The notes under the pieces are model-generated. The model saw only the letters and a program-made list of their open reading frames with translations, had not been told where the DNA came from and did no database searches. From assembly GCF_001877785.1 (NCBI RefSeq), contig NZ_MINN01000066.1:1-55760 (forward strand): a stretch of 55,760 bases of DNA, given 5' to 3'. The first letter of the stretch is position 1; every line of letters begins with the position of its first letter. Below are positions 55,645 through 55,760 of the stretch, one piece after another. The position numbers and the translations under genes are program-made. This DNA comes from Rossellomorea aquimaris (GTDB lineage: Bacteria > Bacillota > Bacilli > Bacillales > Bacillaceae_B).

Positions 55645-55760
55645 TAAAAAGTGGACACACAAAGATGATAATAGGGCATAACTATAACTATTATTAATAA
55701 GGACGTGTATCCATGGGAAAGTACTATACAAACGAATATAAAGAATACGTAGCTAAAATA
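55645..55760 (+). mobile_element. Left part of a probable IS3-family insertion sequence
   Basis: AGTCTAAAAAGTGGACACAC near 55643-55662 looks like an insertion-sequence end, followed by a short leader and the start of a transposase-like frame. The element runs out of the window, so its other end, target duplication and family cannot be confirmed. Confidence 0.5.
55713..55760 (+). CDS. Probable transposase OrfA, N-terminus only
   Basis: 16 codons are visible: MGKYYTNEYKEYVAKI, cut by the window end. The pattern of a basic start, aromatic residues and EYKEYVAKI resembles the beginning of the helix-turn-helix OrfA proteins of IS3-type elements (typically ...S.EFK..VVK.). AAGGACGTGTATCC precedes the ATG. 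Sixteen residues cannot prove the family. Confidence 0.5.
   Translation, partial: MGKYYTNEYKEYVAKI

Overview
The window looks like chromosome from a low-to-medium GC Firmicute of the family Bacillaceae. Gene order matches the Bacillus subtilis ctsR-to-rpsI segment almost gene for gene, and the proteins look like close B. subtilis homologues. Typical Bacillus control elements are present: a CtsR operator, a Cys T-box, L10 and L13 leaders, and SigA-type promoters. A relative such as Rossellomorea or another Bacillus-like genus is plausible, but the sequence read by eye cannot fix the genus. Nearly all genes are on the + strand.

Layout. (1) 1-161: end of an rRNA operon (5S rRNA and terminator), then about 490 bp of gene-free DNA. 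(2) 628-5302: the ctsR-mcsA-mcsB-clpC protein quality-control operon. (3) 5404-9346: radA, disA and the membrane PIN/TRAM gene yacL. (4) 9689-12652: ispD-ispF (isoprenoid precursors) and gltX. (5) 12649-17554: a Cys T-box, cysE-cysS-mrnC-rlmB-rae1, then sigH. (6) 17563-21503: rpmG, secE, nusG, rplK-rplA, rplJ-rplL. (7) 21548-29650: rsmC-like methyltransferase, rpoB, rpoC. (8) 29668-34528: str operon (rplGB, rpsL, rpsG, fusA, tuf). (9) 34991-50241: S10-spc-alpha cluster from rpsJ to rplQ, including secY, adk, map, a KOW protein, infA and rpoA. (10) 50714-53945: ecfA1-ecfA2-ecfT (energizing module of ECF vitamin transporters) and truA. (11) 54288-55310: rplM-rpsI. (12) 55311-55760: gene-free repeat DNA and the first codons of a probable IS3-type transposase.

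The coding content is conserved housekeeping: transcription (RNA polymerase, NusG, SigH), translation (ribosomal proteins, EF-G, EF-Tu, IF-1, tRNA synthetases, rRNA modification and processing), protein export, and stress or DNA-integrity control. The unusual material lies between genes. Four arrays of short units repeat every 20-21 bp, each array with its own unit, and all lie just downstream of terminators of very highly expressed units (5S rRNA, tuf, rpsI). Two strongly C-rich, G-poor stretches follow two of these arrays. A family of about 125-bp long-hairpin repeats (family A) occurs four times, and one copy carries a second repeat family (B) nested inside it. A further palindrome (C) lies before nusG. 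There are also paired rRNA-like L1-binding motifs before rplK and rplA, and a two-helix hairpin between rpsK and rpoA.
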